Origin: Ascaris suum
Taxonomy: Eukaryota; Nematoda; Chromadorea; Rhabditida; Ascarididae
Length of the DNA: 64,000 bases
Reading direction: 5' to 3'
NCBI GenBank assembly: GCA_013433145.1
Contig: CM024186.1
Coordinates: 3,228,001 to 3,292,000, forward strand
Shown: piece after piece, positions 1-15,259 of the stretch
Position numbering within the stretch: the stretch's first letter is position 1
How the letters are laid out: the number at the start of each line of letters is the position of its first letter
The notes under the pieces: generated by a model
What the model saw: the letters and a program-made list of their open reading frames with translations, nothing else
Databases searched by the model: none
What the model was told of the DNA's origin: nothing
Translations under genes and position numbers: made by a program

Positions 1-909
<909 letters not shown>

Positions 910-918
910 TTCGCTGCA

Positions 919-922
919 CCTG
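919..922 (-). promoter_or_regulatory. Probable trans-splice acceptor of the LAPTM4-like gene
   Basis: On the minus strand ATACAG ends at 920, ten bases upstream of the ATG, and a second CAG lies four bases upstream of it. A splice acceptor this close to a start codon with no upstream coding exon is the usual mark of spliced-leader addition in nematodes. This is inference; a 5' UTR intron would look the same. Confidence 0.4.
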
Positions 923-1562
923 TATTTATTTCTTTGACTCGTTTATTTGCATATTTAGTTATTGATTCATATTTTCGTATAATTGGCTTACGATATTTTA
1001 TATAATTATATTAGTGTTGTACGAAAATAATGATATGCTGAATAAAATTTCGTTTAAAATTTTTGCGGAAATTGTAAAATTGCCAACTTCGAGAATTTTT
1101 ATGGAATTATTGATAAATTGACTATAGATTTGTTAATGTTTGCATACTTCTTACGAGTTTAACCATTATCTCATAACAATTTACAATACGTTATATTATG
1201 CACATATATCAATTTTTTTTTCTCCAATTCAGTTCTCAACTTATTCGTTTGATATTTTTTGGCGAAGTGTAGAAATTAGCTGATTAAGTTATCATCGTCA
1301 GATATCTCATAAAGAGACTTTGACTTTTAATGATCTTATCATTAAATCAGAAATCTGGACAACCTGCATAATAATATAATTTGCATACAAAATTCAAAAG
1401 TTCTCCGAGGTAGCCGAAGCCGTGGAATCTCTCCACTATTGGTCTACGTGGATTGATTTAAATGCTATAAAGAATAAATCTAGGCCATTTGCGGGACATT
1501 TCCTATAAGTACCATATATTCTTTATGTTTTGTATTCTGTATGCAGAGAGGACGCCTACTTA

Positions 1563-1663
<101 letters not shown>

Positions 1664-2970
1664 TGATGACATGGATAAGTGGGCGTTCTTTCTGCCGTTT
1701 TACGATCGCTTTACATTTTTTGATTAATTGGTGGCTCAGCAGTGAGTTCTTTGACGACATAAGCGAAAAAAAGAACTAGAGGCACACAGCACAAAATTGT
1801 TGTTTGCTCCACTCGTAGAAGTCAGCTGCCCGTAAAGAAAAATTCCATCACATCTTTTCGAATCAGAAATTGCTCGCTTTGATTGTTCTACTTTTCCCAA
1901 ATCTTATAGTGTAACTCTTCATATATTTCAGGAAAGGAGAATGATTTTTAAATATTTGCTGATACATTCCTTAGTAGAGAGAGAAAGGCGAATAGATCTT
2001 TAGTGAAAATGATTTCTAATTGACTTTTTTTTTAAGATAATGCAACCGATAATATTTCTCTCAAAGAAATCTGCGTAAAATAAATCCACCAACTGATGAA
2101 AACTCCTCGAAATTCCACCAAAGATATCACTTTTCTATCGATATCATGATAGCTCCGATCAAAAGAACAACGACAGAAAAACGCTCTGTGCATTTTAAAT
2201 AAATTCAACATATTCCTTAGAAATTTAGCAAACTCTTTTATATTTTTGCAAAAATGTCGAATCTAATAGTACTTTAATCTTTAATGATTGTTGCTATTAG
2301 AATTATATGTAGAAATGAACTAGATAAGGGGAACATCATAATGCGCCAACAGCATCACAATGGACTAACGTCTGCTTTGAAAACGACGAAAAGTGGAAAA
2401 TATAAACTATTGTTTCTGTGAGCTAAAACAAAAAAGCATTGTTCCTATGAGCTAAAGAGATGTTGAAATGAGCTATAATCTTCTCAATTCTTTTTTTTTT
2501 AATGTGAGATGTACGCTATTTTCACTAGAAATTACGAAGTTTTTGAATTCTATCGCTCTCATCTCAACAACACAAGTTATCGAAAGTTTAGCTAACACAA
2601 GATATATGGACAATAGGTACCACTGTCTTCTTTATAATCTTACTTCACTGCTCGAGCTCATTTACTTCTTCTTACTTCATTAAAATGGCTTGTTTATAGC
2701 AAAAAAAAAAAACCATATCGGATGGAATTGGATACATCAACGAAGAAGCATTGTGTAAACGTATAAAAATAAAGCTATAACAACGTAGCAAGAATAAATG
2801 CGCTCACAAAATTCATCGCCTCAGGCAATGAATTTGCCAATGCACGGTTTATATTTGAATGCGATGTGGGACTTTTGATACTCCAACGCTCCTCTATGGT
2901 ATTGCTTGCTTCCTTACTTCACACTCATTTTGAAGCCACTGCATCAGCAACAAATTAAAATTCGCTTCAA

Positions 2971-3027
2971 ACTAGCTATCTATTTAAAGCCTAAATACAA
3001 ATTAGCTATCTATTTAAAGCCTAAATG
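2971..3027. repeat. Two-copy tandem duplication, period 30
   Basis: The core agctatctatttaaagcc and its flanks occur twice exactly 30 bases apart (2974 and 3004), differing at only a few bases. Confidence 0.9.
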
Positions 3028-6000
3028 CGACTTTCCTTTTTTTTTTAGCTATCGTTTTCGAAAAAACTTTGTAAATTTATTCAACTATTTTTTAATCAAA
3101 AAATTTTTGGGGATTTGCATTGAAATTTTAAGTAATCATTTGTGAAGGTTTATTGAAAAGACTAAGCGAGAAACGAAAATGTCCTTATTGCAAATGAGGT
3201 GTTCAATTTGAGGGCGCGCTTTTTGCTCCGTACTTACGTGGTAAAATGTGTTATTTGAAACTCATAAATCGTACGTCGTTTCATGAGCTTCTTCAACGAT
3301 TTTTATTATAGGCTAGATACGCTCAATAATGGAAGAAAATTTTGACTTTCGATAGTAATTATGTGACGATTTACTGTGGAAAAAATTGGCTTGAATTTAG
3401 GCCAAACCGAGAAATATGCACGCAATTTAGAATATAGAAAAAAAAAATGAATATCGTTCAAAACAAGCTAAAATTGCTAATTTCGTAACAGAATGAACAA
3501 ATTTGAATGACTTAACAATAGCCGATAAACGACGAAAAACCTTTAGAAGAGATGAAGTGAAAATGATAAATTTGCAGTTATTTCATTGAATGCGAAAACA
3601 TGGTCGCCGATATCAATTCAAACTAACTTATGCAGAAGCAAACTGATCTATTTAGTTAGAATGGAGAGTTTTACTATGACAAATGCTAAAATGCAAATAA
3701 ATTTTGAGATATTGAATATCGCCAATCAAGAGACTGATATTTGATAAGGTGATTATTATAGTACACTTGTAGATGGATATAATTTTGGCGAGAAATTTTT
3801 CATGAAGACTTTTATACGTCCAAATAATTGATATAATGATATAATAATAAAGATACGAATGTGACTATGAACGATGAACTTTATAAGAACGAACTATGAC
3901 CATGCATTATATAGTTGATAAGGATTGAATGATCAAATTTTATCAATCGTTATCGAATTATTTCAGCTAATGCAAATCATTTAAATTTAACTATTGAGAC
4001 ATTTTCCGTTTATATTTTTTTTCAATAAGTTATGCTTTTCATAAATTTTTACTAAGTGAAATATTCTTAAGCTTATTGATATACTAAGAGAAATATTCAA
4101 GAATTTCTTCGAAATTCATATTGTAATTCATTTTATGAATCTTTCAATTAATATTGAATTTCTTCTTTTTCTGCAAGATGTTCTTTATAGATAACATATA
4201 GTAAGTTATACAGTCGGAATCAGAAATTATCGAAACAACGCGAAAATGTATATGTTTATCAATAGATGCGTAAAATTTCTTCAAGTATAGTGATAGCCTA
4301 GTATGCTTGAACGAAATATCTGAATATCACTGAAGCGAGGAAAATATTCTGCAAATTATGTCGTTTCATTATATAAATTTTTTCAACAAAAAGGAAAGTT
4401 CACTAGAATGGAGAAAGAAAAATCTCATTATGGAGCAAGCGAGAGTCGTTAGCAAATGTAATGCTCCTTGGCTCTTTTATTTCTAGGCGCATTGGCAGTG
4501 TTCAAATTGGCGATATTTACTAATTAACTGAACATTCTAAAAAAATTTATCGCCATTTCAGCAAATCTCACATATTCGTATCTATTAATTAAAAAAGATA
4601 ATTATCATGAAGAATTTTCGATCATTGTAAATTGATGAACGCAAAAACGATCATTCTGATTAAGCGATACGAACAATCGATGAGCATGAGTGACCGGAAA
4701 TATTCAGATTTAATCGAGGTTGTGAACAATAAAATCTTTCACTCATATGTGAATATATTAAAAATATGTGAAAACGATCCGAATCCTCCATTAAATTTTG
4801 CTCGCTCAGGAAGAATAAGCTTAAGAGATATATTATGTATATGTTTAACATTAAATGCAACCAACTAGACTCGTGGCAAACATGATATTCTATCAATATC
4901 AGTATGAAAGATTATTCCGAAGAATTTGCGACATAGTGCAAATATGTAAGGAAATTTCATATTGTGTAGAGCCTTCGAGTTTTCGTTAATTAAAATCTGC
5001 GAAAGCAGGTGGAACTTAACGCTTGATCGATAAAAGAATTTCACTATTTTTTCCAAACCTATCATTTTTCCAACCCTAATTTTAGTTTCTATTTGTTCCA
5101 AAGAATTCCAAAAACCTATCAGCCTAATTTTTAGTAAGTTATTCTATTTATTATTTGCACCTGATAACGTAGATGTTTTATTTGAAATGGAAATATACTT
5201 TCCACATTCATAAATGCGATCAAAAAAAAAGTTTAAAGTTAGAAAAATGTTTTCGCTTCATAGGCAAAAAGTCTAAACGTTACACGATTTAGCTTATAGT
5301 TCCTTTTAGACGAAAATTTCAACTACGATCTTTAAAGAATTCGTTGATTAAACCATTTTAGAGCTGTGTTCTTTCATCAGCTACTATCAATAAAAATTGA
5401 TGCGTTAACATAAGCAAGTATTCATAATATTCTATAATAATTCAAAAATAACACAAGTTTGCTGAAAGAAAGTCATATAAGATCAACCAGCCGGCTATTT
5501 ACATCCAAACGGCAGCTAATAAGTGATAGGTGATAAACCCACGCACAAACGTTTGCTATTAAACAAAGAAAGATTGGATGAGAGTTAAATGAGTGAACAA
5601 CTAACAAACTTAACTTATGTGCAGATAGCTGTTTCTGTCAACATATCAATTGCGCATACTTTTCAATAATGAAACGCGCTGTCATTATGACACCGATCAT
5701 ACCATGTCTAAAGGGCATTTTAAACAATCTAATGATAGATAAAATGAGTAATCACCTAACTTTTGAGAATTGAATTTTTTTTTTGCTCTCTTCCAATCCT
5801 TTTTATGTTCACATTAAGGCGCTATAATTGAAGGGCTAGTATAATGAGACGATATTTATAGCTTATAATAGTCTGTGATTAAATATTCCACTATGGAATA
5901 TTACATCCGCTGGCATAAAAGGATTTAAAGTGGGGAAGAAGGATGGAGAGGGGGATGGGGAATGAGGGGAGGAACGCGTAGGACAAGGCATTATGATAAT

Positions 6001-6050
6001 GAGCAAGTGCTGTCGTTCAGTTAGTAAAAGGCTGCGAATCGAACCCTCCG

Positions 6051-6062
6051 CCCCCCCCCCCC
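6051..6062. repeat. Poly-C run beside a G-rich block
   Basis: Twelve consecutive C. The preceding 5930-5990 is purine-rich with several GGGG tracts. One of several such C- or G-rich islands in the window. Confidence 0.95.
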
Positions 6063-9000
6063 TCCATTATTCCTTTCTGGCTTCTCCTTTATAATATCAC
6101 TCTCCCTATATTTGTTACACCGCAATCATCATTTAGGCATCATCTATTATAAATGTCTATTTTTTAAAATCAGACCTACCTCAGAACTATTACGCAAAAC
6201 AATAAGCAAACGCTGATTAAGTACGAAGAATACATGAAATGAATGCATTATATGTGATATTTTAATGGCTCTTTTAAGTTAATAATAATATTTCCTTCCA
6301 TATCAATAAGCTCCTTATCTGAATCTCTTGATTAATTGTGAATGAAGATAAAATCGGACCATTCCTTTCAATGGCCATTGGCTTTATTTTTCTTCAAAAA
6401 AAAAACAATATTTTGCCTTTTTTTGAAGTATCATATTATAAAGAAATAAAATGAGCATTGGCTGTGTACATCCTATAGTCTCTAGCACATTGCGCTAGAA
6501 AACTATTTCAATATGACAAACTTTATTTCCAGCTTAAATGCTTGAAGATGCTATTATCATCTACCAGATAAAACTTTTCCTGTGTAGTTTTCAAAATCTT
6601 ATCATCAGCATTTCTTTTATTGCAATCACTAGAGCTAACGAAGCGTTGAAAATCTTACTGCACATATTTTTTATTCCATTATAGTAGTTTTGTATCTTAT
6701 TCTGGATCATCTAATATAGGAATATTTCCACCTGATAGGATATCCTGAATAATGAATCTCGTAAAAAAACAAATCCAATAAAAAAATCATCTATAAAATG
6801 ATAAATGCAAAAAATTTCCAAAACTCGACCTTCAATGAGATCGGATGCAAAATAATTGCATAGATTCTGAGTGCTATTTTTATCGTTACATAAATCGGCA
6901 AAAACAAGGCTTCTTCAAGAGTAAAATGCAAAGCATTTTACAAAGTATTTGCAATGAGATAAACGAAAAGATTTAAAGGCTATAATTATTCATTTTTTTT
7001 TTCTTCCAAGCAAATACTAACAAGAATGATAGGGCCTCAAATAAATGTTTAAGAGAGGAATAGACGTCAATGTTGATTAGCATTCGACGATTGCTCTTCT
7101 ATCATTCAATGAGAATGCCTCTTCAGAAATGCTTAAACTACGTTCTTTGCTATCAAAATAATTTCCGCTTCAAAAATCACTGATCCAGTGAGATAGCACA
7201 TCGGAATGCATCTGCTACAAAAATTCTGCGTAGGAGAATTTAGTGCACATATCTACCACAAACAATGCGCCAAATTCTATGATCTTTTCGCTCATCTAGC
7301 AGCTTCTTCGTTGTTTTAGAAAACGTGTTATCGGATCTCCTATTTATTAACTTATGATTGTAACTGCAGTAGAGTAGTGGAGTAACATTACATTCTTATA
7401 GTAAAGTAGAAATGTGAAGTAAATAAAAGCAAAAAAGATCGATTTCCTACAAATTACAAATAAATTTATCAAACCGTCAAAAAATCGTTTATGTTCATTA
7501 TTTAGGTGTGGATTGTACTATGTTTTCTTATCAAAAAAAAAGTGACGACTTAAGAAATATGGTTGGATGACCGTGATGCTTTATTATCACGTAAAGGACT
7601 CTCAAATCTATCAGGTATACGATGTAATAATTAATTCATTGAAGTGCAATGCGTACTATTCAGTTTTAAATCATCTTCAGTAACAATGCTATGAGATGAA
7701 CATGACATGACATCAAGATCGCTGTGTGATGATGTTTTAAGGTAAGATTTCCACTTCCTGCCTGATAATATTGAATTGGATGAATCGGTAACCAGAAACC
7801 GAAAAAAAAACCGGTTACGGAGGATATACCATTGAAGTGGATTAATTTTTAATGCAACGATATTTAAAACTGAACAATCTTACGATTTTATGTCGCGTAG
7901 AATTCGTGTATAACGCGATTATATACAAATATGATAATACGATAACACGTGTGAATAGCATGAATTTTGCCATGTTAATAAAAATAGCGCATACTTTTTC
8001 ATTGCTATAGAAATAAAATCTTCCTCGCAAATAATTTTTAAATCCAAAGTAATAAAATGTAATTAATACACGAATTTTGGTTAGAATTTTTTCCATCCTA
8101 AGTTAGGCTAGAAGCGTTCAATGATGAAATATACCACCAAAAATTTGTTTCTTTGCGAGTTCTTGCATGCTAATTAAAATTATGTTCCTCAAAAATCGAT
8201 CAACATTATTATCACTCTCTAATGTGATGATATAAAGCCTCAAGCATGAACTACCTCTTCTACTCTTTCCATGTGGAAATATCATATTTGCACTGAACAA
8301 TAACGTAATGAGACACTACGTGCATAGCAAACGACGACTATCATCTAGCATTTCTCCATTATTAACGGATTGTTTATGAAGACATATTGCTTTTTACCGC
8401 TTTCATAAATTAAGGTTTTCAGTAAGGTTTGAGATAGAAATGGAAAAAATCTAAACTTTAGGCTGTGTTGCAAAGGTAAGAAAATTTTCTTCCTTTGTAG
8501 AAGTTCGTGCTCGTAGTAAAAAAAAAACGATCGCATATCGCCAACAAAATGCATTTGTAGAGTACTGCATTGTTCGAGTAATTTAAATGATACTCAAGTA
8601 GTAAAATAATTGGATTTAATATTAGCTGATTAAGCCGATGTTTCTAATTAAGTGGATAGCTTTATCTTCGAATTTTGCAAAGATTGTTTGCTGTCAATAG
8701 GAAATGATCGACATGTGATGGCCGCAAAACTCGAAAGCACGAATGTTTTTAAACCTCAGCAAATTGCGTTTTTTTTTTCGCACCAATTTCCGCCCCTCCT
8801 ACAACTATCTTATCGCTGCTTATGTTTTATCACCGGAAACTTTATGAGAGATTCTCGCTGGGCTCCTTCAATAAAATCAATCCTTTATACCTCATTCCTT
8901 GCGGTTTCACCGATATGAAACAACCAAAAAGCCTGAATTTGGCTTGAATCGCTGTTAGCATCTCTAAAATAGGTTGGACGTTTTATTGCGTTGCAATATA

Positions 9001-9103
9001 TAAATATGTTTTCTCACTTATTCCCGTTATGATGCTAAACATCCAACCGCAATAATAATCTAAAATTTCAAAAATATTATCGAAATTGATATATTTTTCT
9101 TAC

Positions 9104-9330
9104 TTTTCAACGCATGGAGACGAATTACTCATAGAGACTATAGATGGGCTTCGTTGACGAATAGGAGGAGATTCGTTGCAGGTGGACGGTTGAGGATCAT
9201 CGCCTGGTATTGATGGTGGCGTAGGCACTTTGACTGCAAGTGCGAAGGGACGTCGTGCCGGAATCGAAGGTCCCATCAGATCACCCATCATTGTGCGCCG
9301 TACCATAGCTCGTGAATTAGCCATTCTGTT
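9104..9330 (-). CDS. Internal exon of an unidentified minus-strand gene
   Basis: The exon is bounded by an ATTACAG acceptor (ending at 9331) and an AA|GTAAGA donor. It encodes 75 codons rich in Pro, Ser and Arg, beginning near NRMANSRAMVRRTMMGDLMG and followed by short proline clusters (PTPPSIPGDDPQPS, NESPPIRQRSPS). A TAA overlaps the donor, so if the donor is unused the ORF ends here as VEK-stop. Base composition is clearly more GC-rich than the surroundings, as in the recognised exons. The peptide looks like a disordered regulatory tail; I do not recognise the family and could not find its other exons with confidence. Confidence 0.45.
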
Positions 9331-9900
9331 CTGTAATCGGATTTTCAGCAAAACAGCATAAAACTGCTGAAGGTATGAAATTGCAGTGTGAAAATATCGA
9401 GGTTTTTAGAGGCTCTCGGCGTCAGCACCACTAGTATCGACGAGGTTATGCAGAGAGTGGTATTCCTTGTAGAGTCATGCGGAGGTAAGATAAGCGCCAA
9501 CGTTCTAGCCTATTATATGAGGAAGTCTATGATACTGCTGAGTGACTCAGAGGCCAGGAGTAACTTTTTCAATACTGACGTATAGATATATGGTATGGGC
9601 ACTGAGTTATGCACAAATAAATGAAGCGCTCTACTCAACGGGCTCAGTGGTCGTGGTATTTCTCCGGTGTCATCGAAAGGAGTCTGAATCAGCAACGATG
9701 ATTTGTTGAATAGGCGCCTAATCGTCTCAGACGTTGTGTGGGCAAGACTAGATAGAAATTGGCAAACACGTCGAGTATTGGCAGTAACACGATTAGAAGA
9801 ACAAACGCGTGTCGGACAGGTGCAAACAATGAAGCAGCGATTGGCGAACACCGACCACGATAGCTTTCAAGTGAAACCACACAGCAATCGTGCCTGATGA
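9331..9900. other. GC-richer block with several overlapping open frames
   Basis: Open frames of 60-112 codons overlap on both strands (minus 9513-9851, minus 9689-9880, plus 9388-9585, plus 9703-9897). One minus frame contains a hydrophobic helix followed by LPTQRLRRLG. Raised GC lowers stop frequency, so openness alone is weak evidence. It may hold further exons of the 9104-9330 gene or a relic of inserted DNA; strand and frame are not resolved. Confidence 0.4.
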
Positions 9901-12589
9901 ATTATGACTTAGCTTAGAGAAGTACTCAAAAAAAAAGAATACATTTTCTGCGGTTGGCCGTTCAATTATGAACACTCTTTCAATTAAGCAACAAATGACG
10001 CAGTGATAGGCTGTTTACCAAAATGCTTTAATATGTACATCGTGCACCTTACAACTTTCAACGAACAATCTACAATAGTAGAATGACGGTGGCGATGGAT
10101 TGCAAATGTAGAATGGCCACATTCTTTCACAACCACACCTCGAAAACAGGTCAACCACTCAGGTAATATAAGATTGAGCGGTTCCTAATCGACGAATTAA
10201 AAATAAAATAGTTGATTTAATTGGTCTTTTCAGTAGCCTTAGAATTTGTATATAATTCCGTTATACCGTTATATCGTTATATCGATATTTGTATATATCA
10301 CTTACAGCTTGAAACAACAAATCACAAAGATTCAATAATTACATTAATTTTCATTGCTAATGTTTAATAGCTATCGAAATCGAATTCTCAACCGATCGAC
10401 GTTCATGTTCTAATGATTCTTTTCCCTGCGTAATACCCATGGAGTACTTAAGAGGCGTCCTAGGTCAATTCGTTGTGCAAATTTGCTAGACTATATACGA
10501 AATAAGCCCTGATTATTGCTCATTTTTAAAAGTAACCGTATTTATTATGAGTGCACAAAAATGCATATGGTACATTGTTTGTTGAAGAAAATCTTTGTTT
10601 TTGTTTACTAGCTAAACTAATCGAGTAAACTATAAGAAGTAATACTGGTTTACATCTATTTAATGCTTTCAATGAAGAAAATATTCACTACGAAAAAATG
10701 TCTCTTCGTATTGCTTACTCTTTCGTTTAGGTAAAGTTGTAAGGTAATATCAAAGTTTATACTTGTTCTACTCTTTCTAAGTTTTCTATTTTAGAGGAGA
10801 TTCAATCGGGTATTTATAAGCAAAAAGAAGAATTATGAAGTCAAAAGATACCACTATTTTTCAAATGTGGGATTTATTTGAATAAGAAATTAATGATTAG
10901 ATTTTTTTTTATCATTAGCTTTTACTGTTACTATTGTAATTACTATCACCATTTTTTCGAATTTTGAGTGAAATTAATATAAGAAAAGAAATTTTTAATG
11001 ATATTGCAAAATTTCATCGAACAAAAAGTACTGATAAAAATTATTAATAATAAGAATAGATAGAAGTTCGTTGTATTACCAGTAAATCAAGAGATATAAT
11101 ACCGATTCAACGCAAGTAATGACGCATCGGCGGATAGCGTTTGATTGGCAACATGGGCCAATTAAAGATACGAAGAAAAGATAATGACAGCGATAGAGCG
11201 AATAAAACGCAATAAGTGAATATGTGAAACGAAATGAGACGTTTATTTTGTTGCACTAACGAAACAACGATAGCAATACGTTTTGCATAGACGAAATTTA
11301 AAGAAATTTTTCTAATACTTTAATTTTGTCGTTCTTTAAATATTAAAATTTTTTGCACATATTTTTACTTCCCCTATCCTATTTGCATATCTATACATTT
11401 TTATTCATTTTGAATGCAAATTAATGGCAGAAATAAATATTCCATTGCAAATATACATTTGCTAATTCGTAAATCGACTAAGTTAATCGTACGCTTACAA
11501 ATATTACTAATGGAAGCATTTGAAAAAAAAATTGAGGAAACTAAAGATCACTAGGAACTAATGATTGAAATCATTCGAAATTTGGCAACCATGAAAAATT
11601 CAAAAAAAAAAAAATCTCATAAAAATTTGACATCTGATGATATTGCATATCTCTCAAGGCGGAAAAACTTGCAAGCTAAACTAAATGCAAATATCTATTT
11701 GATTTTATCTACAATATCGCAACGATTAACCCAAAGAAGGTTATCTCGAAAATAAGAAATAAATATAGTCGTAAAGCATTCAAGTTATATATGGGAACAT
11801 ATCTTAAAACAGATAGTGCGATATGCATTCTGCTCAACACTTTAAATGGTGCTCGATTGGGATCAGTCAGATTTTTTATATAAGACTCATACTCAATTAT
11901 AACCTTTGGGGAAATAATCGCATTTCTACGACATAATTAGTCTAGAATGAAAGTCCAATCGATAAAATGTGCATAAACTTCAAGCGTCTTCATTTTGAAG
12001 TTGTGAAATCATTAAAAAATGCGGCGTAACTATTCAACCATTGATATGCGTTATATTCATCAAAATTCATAACTTTATCGTTTGTGAGTCCCAACCTGAA
12101 ACTGCCAAACAAACAGACGGACACATACATACATATACACAGATAAGATTGTGCCATAATTCGGGTTTGCAAAACAGACTTATAGAAGCGCTCACATGTA
12201 GTTCTTTTTAGACGTCAAGGATCGATGCAAAGACTAAGAAAAGCATTTCTACATCATTTCCAGTAAAGGAAGCCCATTAATAAAGAGGTGTAGTTATAAA
12301 AAATCGACTCAAGTTGAAAATTCCAATCGACAAAAAATTTATTACTGACTTAATTGCAAATGAATGATCGAGAGACATACAAGCAGATATATAGATAACA
12401 TGCACAACTGTAGTGATGTTGTCAACAAATTTTGTCCGAGTAAGAGGAAATTTAATAGAATCATCTTGGTGGGTTAACGATTTTCGTAGTTTTGAAATCG
12501 TTTTGATGGAGGGGAGAGGGCAGGGAGTGGGGGACGGGGATCAAAAGATGGGGGTACGGGAGAGAAGAGGAAAGGATGGCAAAACGTAG
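9901..12589. other. Intergenic or unassigned
   Basis: AT-rich sequence with frequent stops in all frames; no exon chain, RNA gene or mobile element recognised. A G-rich purine block lies at about 12505-12580. Confidence 0.55.
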
Positions 12590-12671
12590 TCGACTCCAAC
12601 TCACCTTAAAACCATTCATTTATCTCCTAATCGACTCCAACTCACCTTAAAACCATTCATTTATCTTCTAG
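12590..12671. repeat. Two-copy 41-bp tandem duplication
   Basis: A 41-base unit beginning tcgactccaactcacctta is present twice head to tail (12590-12630 and 12631-12671) with about two mismatches near the unit end. It abuts the G-rich block at 12505-12580. Confidence 0.93.
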
Positions 12672-13576
<905 letters not shown>

Positions 13577-14005
13577 TCACGAAACATTGAGGAAAATTTT
13601 ATCGAATACAAACAGACTTAATGCACCTTTTAAGGGAAATAAGGTAATCAAATTTACCTTTAATTTCAATTGGAGCTCATTTCCACCAAATTTTTGCAAA
13701 TCGAGAATCAATATAGAATAGTGTAATGAGCAATAGTAACTTAATAAAACCCTATCCAGGCCATATATAAGCGGGTAGTTGATTATCCTCGATATCACGG
13801 TCGGACGCTTTCCAATAGAATCCAGCAGCTGCTTCCCAATATAATCACTCAGCGATGATATGGCGAACTCAATTAAGCACTCACGAAGTGAACTTCTCGG
13901 AAAGTAGTTATGTGTATGTAAAAGGTTTGCTGTGTAGCACAAAGTGATGAGCAAAACATCGACTAGAAAAGCCCTCTGACTGCCGTAATGAATGGAACCA
14001 CTCAA
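13577..14005 (-). CDS. Unidentified ORF of 142 codons
   Basis: This is an unusually long stop-free stretch for such AT-rich DNA. The central part (about residues 40-85, including SSLRECLIEF and IGKRPTVISRIINYPL) has balanced codon use like the recognised exons. The last 55 residues are more AT-rich and may be intron reading through a possible donor near 13752. A hydrophobic segment lies near residues 12-27. I do not recognise the family. It may be one exon of a split gene or a fragment. Confidence 0.4.
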   Translation of the reverse strand: MSGSIHYGSQRAFLVDVLLITLCYTANLLHTHNYFPRSSLRECLIEFAISSLSDYIGKQLLDSIGKRPTVISRIINYPLIYGLDRVLLSYYCSLHYSILILDLQKFGGNELQLKLKVNLITLFPLKGALSLFVFDKIFLNVS

Positions 14006-15259
14006 AACTCTCCCAATTCCTCAATGCTATTCACTAAACGATAAGCATATATATTCATATAATTGGAAAGAAATAGTGTTGAAAAGTTTTGACTTGCAAT
14101 TATATAATGAAACATATTAATTAAACTAGAGTATTTTATTCAAAATGAAAGTAAATAATTTGAGTTATATATCCCAATAATATACTTTTAAAAAAATATA
14201 TTTATGAGGTAAATAAGCAGTTCTTCCCCAAATACAGGAGTGTGATTTGATTTTAAAAAAATTTCAAACGTTCATAAACGATTTGCTAAAGCACATATCC
14301 AAAATATTCGTGATAGACGTTAAGTATAACGGAGAAAAAATTATTGCTGTAACATATTTCTTTGTTATTTGACATATGCTCTATGATAAGACAACAAAGA
14401 ACTCTGACAATGAATAACTTTTGTTAAGCAAAATACTTGCAATGGTCACTATTTTCGAAATGGAATTGCTGAAATATCGACAATAACCAAATACCTCTCT
14501 GCTCTTTTTCCGATTTGTGAGGTATTATAAACTTGTATTGCTGAGAATGGATCGCTCTAATATTAGGATGAAAATTAGCAGCAACATCTACTCATTTGCA
14601 ATTAAAAGCTCGAAGTGGAACCACAATTCTTGAGATTCTCTCTTTGGCCTCCCCCCTCAACCCCCCTCCCCCGTCTAGTTCATGGCAACAAGAAGACGCA
14701 TGAGACAATTGCAAGGAGGCGAATTGAGCGAAACACTAGCTAGATTCGTAACCTCATTTAAACGCTTAGCTGTGACAACTCGTTGCCTCGAATGGTCACA
14801 TTCTCGATCAGCACTTCCTCGATGCACATGTTGACTGCCGAATCTCATTCGATGATTTGAACTTCGCTTTCAACCTACGATTTGCATATCACTATTTCGT
14901 TGATCTCGGAGAATCTCATAAAAACATCTTATGCAAAGTAACAAAGTAATATAAATCATAGAACTTAAAGGCAGAATAGAAGAACAGTGTAGACTGCCTC
15001 TTTAAAAAAAGTGGTTAATTTTCGTCGGCTTTATGAAGTCATTCTTTGTTTTTATTAGAGAATCCTCTGAGATATGAGTTTAACTGGTAAGACTTTTGAG
15101 CACAGAAGAATTCTAATCGGATAAATGAGAAATCAAAAATGTCTCTTAAAAATACTTTTGCTCAGTGACTTTATCTTCAAAAATATAGTAAATTTTGTGC
15201 ATCCACAACATTGTACTGGCGAATTCAACTTTTTCAAACTTTCCTAAAGAAACCAGCTG
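14006..15259. other. Intergenic or unassigned
   Basis: No gene recognised. A pyrimidine-rich block with several C runs lies at about 14645-14680. Confidence 0.55.
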
